From Metellina segmentata (taxonomy: Eukaryota > Arthropoda > Arachnida > Araneae > Tetragnathidae), in the NCBI GenBank assembly GCA_947359465.1, contig OX375872.1, positions 83,508,931-83,572,930 of the forward strand: a DNA stretch of 64,000 bases. The letters run 5' to 3'. Shown piece after piece: positions 59,590 through 64,000 of this stretch; position 1 is the stretch's first letter, and every line of letters starts with the position of its first letter. The position numbers were made by a program, and so were the translations under genes. Under the pieces are notes generated by a model. It was not told the origin of the DNA. It saw only the letters and a program-made list of their open reading frames with translations, and did not search any database.

Positions 59590-61960
59590 TCATGATTTAA
59601 TCGATAAAATAGGGTCAACCATTTCACAAATTCCACCAAAAATCCATATGAAGATATACAACAGATTACTAATTTAAATCCTTTTATTTCTAACATTCTT
59701 ACTAGCATGTCTTCAGCTCATGCGTAGGCATCATATATACATGTGTATTGTGTTATTGTCATTCTATGATTAAATTATTCTTTAATTATTGTCTTGTTTC
59801 AGATAATCTTTTCTTTATTTTTTCGTTGTTTCTTGATGTGTGTTATACTGTTTTAGTTCATACTGTCATTCTTTGTTACGATTAATATTTATTTTGTACT
59901 ATCGATTGTGCCTTAGTCATAGGAAATAAACAAAATCATAATCGCAATATCCTTTAACTCCGATCATTCCTGAACTATTCAATATTTTTTACTTGAAAAC
60001 TTGTTAATACTAAGTATGTAGATTCCTAACTTATTTATAACTTTTAGAATCTTTCTTAATCAAACTACAAATTGCTAGTGTATTTTACATTCAGCCATCA
60101 ATTTAGTACAGGCAAATCTCATAATATTCTTACAAATGAACTAATTATCACATGATAATCCACAACATCGCACCGTACTTTTATCAAAGTAAATGAATGT
60201 TAATTTATTTAAAATAACACATAAGAAAATCTGATTAGTCTTGTATTTTACATCTTTGTCTATTTTATAATTTAGACTTACCAATGCGATTTTACGGCCC
60301 TATTAATGTGTAAGCCACATTTAAATGCTGATAGACAGAAATGTATTTCGAACATGTTCTAAACTATAATATTTATATGAATTATGCAGAATATATTTAT
60401 TAGTACATAAATAGCATTTCAGTTTAAAATTCACAAAATTAATATTTTTAAGAATTTTATCAAAACAACTCAGTGTCTACTCTTTGATTCGCGTAGTGCA
60501 CTCATTTGAAAGTCAAGGCATGCATTTTTTCCTCTCAGACATCTGAAAATGAGTAAACCTCTGTATTGTGGAGGAAATTTGAGTTCTGGGTTGAGATCAT
60601 ATTAGATGAACGTAAACAATGTCACGTGTTTGCATCGTTCCTACTCAGATACACAAGGATTAAATCTTATAGCCGCATGAGTAACTTTTCATAAGAGTTC
60701 ATTTTTATGGGTGATTCGAGTATAACTTGAAAAATGACAGTATAATGACGCGATTTGAAGTATTGATATATCCTAAGAAGTAAAGTTTATTCAAAGACAA
60801 AGTAAATAAATACCTTTTCAACTTGAAAGAAGAAAAAGTCACAAATCCTAAAATTTCGCAGTTCTTCTTAATATTAAGCGGTATTCCGCTGTGGTCATTC
60901 TAGGGTCTTCGCAAACAATTTAAAATTGACCTCTTTCTGCCAAAAGTTGGAAGCATAAACTGCACATGGGATATAATATTTTACCTATTCCTACCACAGA
61001 CGTGGAAAATCATGTTTTCTAAGAAAATATTTTTTTTATTCGTGCGGAAGATGAAGCATGTCACTGCGGGAGTCGAAATTAGAGGCTGCGGGGTTTCGTT
61101 CGATACCTACTTAACACTCATGGCAGTAAACATTTCTACCTCTCTCTCTAGATTCAATGTATTAACTAGTTTGAGCTCAAATATTAATGTTACACGAGGT
61201 GAAAAGGAAGCTTCAGGGATCAATTGATAACTTTTTAAATGTGTGGTCAAATATTTAAAAGTTTTCAGCTAGGCACAATGCAATACTCAGTGCCAATTCT
61301 TCAATATATTGCATCTATAGTAAATCTATGAGAGGGATTTTCAGAATTAGTAAACAAACCAGACTGAATTTGAAATATTATTTGGCTTTGGCTCTCGCAT
61401 AATGTATATCAGGATTACATTAAAATGCAATTTATCGTCGTTTTGGCGACGTTTGGTGTTCAATTTAGCTGTCGTTGACCAATCAACTTTCTCATATCTA
61501 TTAGGAATTCATTCTTTGGTATTTATATTTGCCAATATGTCGCAAAACTAACCAAGCGATGTCACGTTCAGAATACATGCAGAAAACACGTTCCGCTGCA
61601 CTATCGCTGCCTACGTTTAGTCTGACAGAAAAAGTGGCATTTTAGTAGCTCGTGTTTTGGTGCTCTTATTGATGTATAAACACAAGGGTTTTGAAGCTAC
61701 AAAGATATTTTGGAAGTTTTCAGGTAGATTGATTTCTGTGCTCATCAGCTGACATGGCTAATATCCGTACCTAAAAATCTGATATATTTGCCTAACTAAA
61801 CTCTTGGGGAAAGGAGCAAAAATGAAAGCAGACACAAAAACCCAGTATAGTTCATTCAAGACTCAATCAACAGTTATGGGGGGGGCAAAGACGTATTAAG
61901 GAAAGACTTTATTCAGTGTCACCTGCCAGACAAACTAGAGAAATGTACAAAGAACTAATA
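59590..61960. other. AT-rich spacer
   Basis: No exon, RNA gene or repeat family recognised; only short chance ORFs such as 61012-61227. Confidence 0.4.
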
Positions 61961-62165
61961 CACCTGGTGGTTGTCTCGGTGAGTTACCTCGTCACTAACA
62001 AAACTGGGCAGATCTCGATAGACTAGCTATTTCGTCATCGGAAGAAAATTGACCTGATCTTGAACACGTCATCATCAAAAAATCAGCAATGACGAGATAT
62101 CTGTCATTAAGCAAAATTGGTCAGATCTTGATGGACGTGATATCTCATCGAAGCCACTCGGAGAG
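61961..62165. mobile_element. MITE of the GACGAGATATCTC family
   Basis: Right end cgaagccactcggagag before TTAA (62166-62169); the left end is degraded (cacctggtggttgtctcgg). Inner gatgacgagatatct units match the other copies. Confidence 0.68.
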
Positions 62166-62169
62166 TTAA

Positions 62170-63590
62170 AAGCTTAATATTACCTACTTTTGTTTAAACT
62201 CAAATCTATATTATCTTCTCTTTCATCAAAAGCAAAGTGATTCTAATCTAAAGGACTTTGTGAATTTCCCCTAAGTTCAGTAGTTCCACTCACTTGCGTC
62301 ACAAATGCACCACTCAAAAAAAGATCAATCAATAATCAAATCTTCAGAAACAACTTATGTGTTAAATATCAACTATGCTCATTCCATATTTAAAAAGATC
62401 ATACTAAATCATATTATGCTTATTATGTCCTTTTATGGCTTCTGGATGTTTAGATTGAGCCAACTATGGCTGAATCGTTCCGATTTTCTATGTTTAGTAG
62501 GTTACAAAAGTGACATCGTTCGCATAATTAAGTTTTATCATGCATTCTTTTTTACTACATTAGTTGTACTATAAGTGAAGATGATGAAATACGAATATAA
62601 TACAATAACGACGAACTTCACCGAAACTATTTCGTTGTAGGAAAAAAAGCGATTTCAAGTTCAAGGAACTAGAGTAAATTAAATTGCAATTCAGTTTTTG
62701 GTTAATTTATGAATCTTCTTGTAGAAGAGACTTCAGTGAATGCTTCGGCGATTTTTAGCAAGGATAAAAAGTGCTTGCATAAATTTAGGAATTTTCATGC
62801 AAGAAAAATATATCAAGTATTTTGAAATCAGTGTAACTTTATGTGGTATTTATTTTTGTCATTTAATTTTCCTGAACATTTGTATTATATTGAAACCTTA
62901 AAATATTGCCTTGTGAATAACTATGTTCATATAATTTACAAAATGAGCATAACACATTTTCAATATGCATTTTATTAGACAAATCACAATATCACAGAGA
63001 AATAGCACAGTCAAGTAAATATTTTACATTACAAATCAGAAATTTCGTAGAACTTATAGACACTTTTAAAAATAATGTTTCGGAATTGGCTGTTGTAATC
63101 AATTTGTACTTGCGAGTTTTAAACTTATTCAACTAATGCTGTTGTGCTATCATTTTTAACAATTTTTAAATACATATGTTATAAAAGTCTGATCATACAG
63201 CGTTTTCTCATTTGTTAAGTTCTTTATGAGATCTTGTACATCAGATGAATATACAACCTTATAAAAAGTATCATAATGCAAACGTTATGGACAGAGTGCG
63301 ATGCATTATAATCTTTCCAAATCTTGTAGAAAATAATTTCCTATAGATTGTTTTAATATATATATAGACTCTTGCATATTGTTATCACATTATCAATTTT
63401 AAAGATTTTTAAGAAACACATTATAAAAGTATATTTTACAGAAACAAAATACTATATGAATTCCAGAACGAGGTCTGATCTAATAGAATCAGATCATATT
63501 TTGTGTGATAATTTTATCTAGACAGTACCGTGTAAACATTTAGTCGCTGCTATGAAGTAATTGTTAGTTGTATATGTATTCTGTTTTAGA
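62170..63590. other. AT-rich spacer
   Basis: No exon or repeat family recognised. Confidence 0.4.
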
Positions 63591-63599
63591 CGCATTCGT

Positions 63600-63900
63600 G
63601 TTTCAAGAAAAAATGACCATTGCACAAGGCATGCAGAAATCAGCCAATGTTGAACCTAATTTCATGAAAATATCATGATAGGAGAGGGGTCTTGGGTCTA
63701 CAGACCATTGTTTACCTTGAAACAAAGGCAACATTGCCTCAATATTAAACACAGAGGGCTTCATGGCAAAAGATTCGAAAATCACGAAGCAACCTAAAGA
63801 TTTTGTTAACAAGGTTTTCGAAAACCAAGGCGCGGTTCATCATAAGTGCACTCTTTATGGATAATCAACAAGGAATATTATCTGACTCCATCTTGACTTA
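63600..63900 (+). pseudogene. Mariner transposase fragment, frameshifted
   Basis: Reads AQGMQKSANVEPNFMK, then in another frame MIGEGSWVY, corresponding to the ITGDETWVY block with the catalytic Asp lost, and later KDFVNKVFENQGAVHHKCTL, like the mariner region after the first Asp. It is a dead fragment. Confidence 0.68.
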
Positions 63901-64000
63901 CCTGACTCCAGGAATATCCATCGTCTACTAAAAGGTATGGGATGAAAGACCATAACTCACCGAAAATGACAAATGGATCATTACATGGGTCTACTATTCG

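Overview
This is a repeat-rich, AT-rich eukaryotic window with two intron-containing host genes that I can rebuild exon by exon. The rest is mostly transposon and SINE debris. An arthropod, most likely an orb-weaving (araneoid) spider, fits best. The grounds are long introns full of tRNA-derived SINEs, Tc1/mariner and hAT copies of kinds I associate with spider genomes, and an FGFRL1-type receptor. The species assignment is inference. There is nothing prokaryotic here: no operons, CRISPR arrays or phage.

Host gene 1 (+ strand, 4145-18774) has seven coding exons whose phases all join cleanly (1,1,1,1,0,1). They give a 489-residue protein with a signal peptide, three Ig domains, one membrane span and a 79-residue tail without a kinase. 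This is the layout of FGFRL1, the kinase-less FGF receptor relative. Host gene 2 (- strand, 45565 to 38899) has five coding exons that join to a 299-residue ankyrin-repeat/SOCS-box protein (ASB family), a presumed substrate adaptor of a Cullin-5 ubiquitin ligase. The two genes converge, with about 20 kb of transposon-filled sequence between their 3' ends.

Region by region. 0.1-5 kb: SINE pieces, a TTAA-flanked MITE split by a Tigger-like MITE, and a 199-bp tandem duplication. 4.1-18.8 kb: the FGFRL1-like gene, its introns holding about ten SINE copies, TTAA-type and hAT-like MITEs, and a foldback MITE that splits a SINE at TTA. 19.3-23.3 kb: two broken Tc1-type elements, one split by a 259-bp insert. 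24.0-29.6 kb: a 5.6-kb unit bounded by inverted repeats of about 430-540 bp, containing decayed ORFs and a nested 2.1-kb hAT element. 30.3-34.4 kb: an hAT MITE with a perfect 8-bp target duplication, then two near-identical Helitrons in tandem. 37.4-45.6 kb: the ASB gene with Tc1 and LINE RNase H fossils in and around it. 47.5-53.6 kb: hAT fossils, a piggyBac-like element inserted into an hAT C-terminus, a BEL/Pao fragment and a 253-bp tandem duplication. 54.9-57.9 kb: tandem SINEs. 58.3-59.6 kb: a DNA transposon with 28-bp terminal inverted repeats. 63.6-63.9 kb: a broken mariner.

I did not find a clearly new functional system. The best candidates for novelty are the 5.6-kb inverted-repeat unit, the arthropod FGFRL1-like gene with its short tail, and several short MITE families defined here by termini and target duplications. 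All calls come from reading the sequence; no database search was run.
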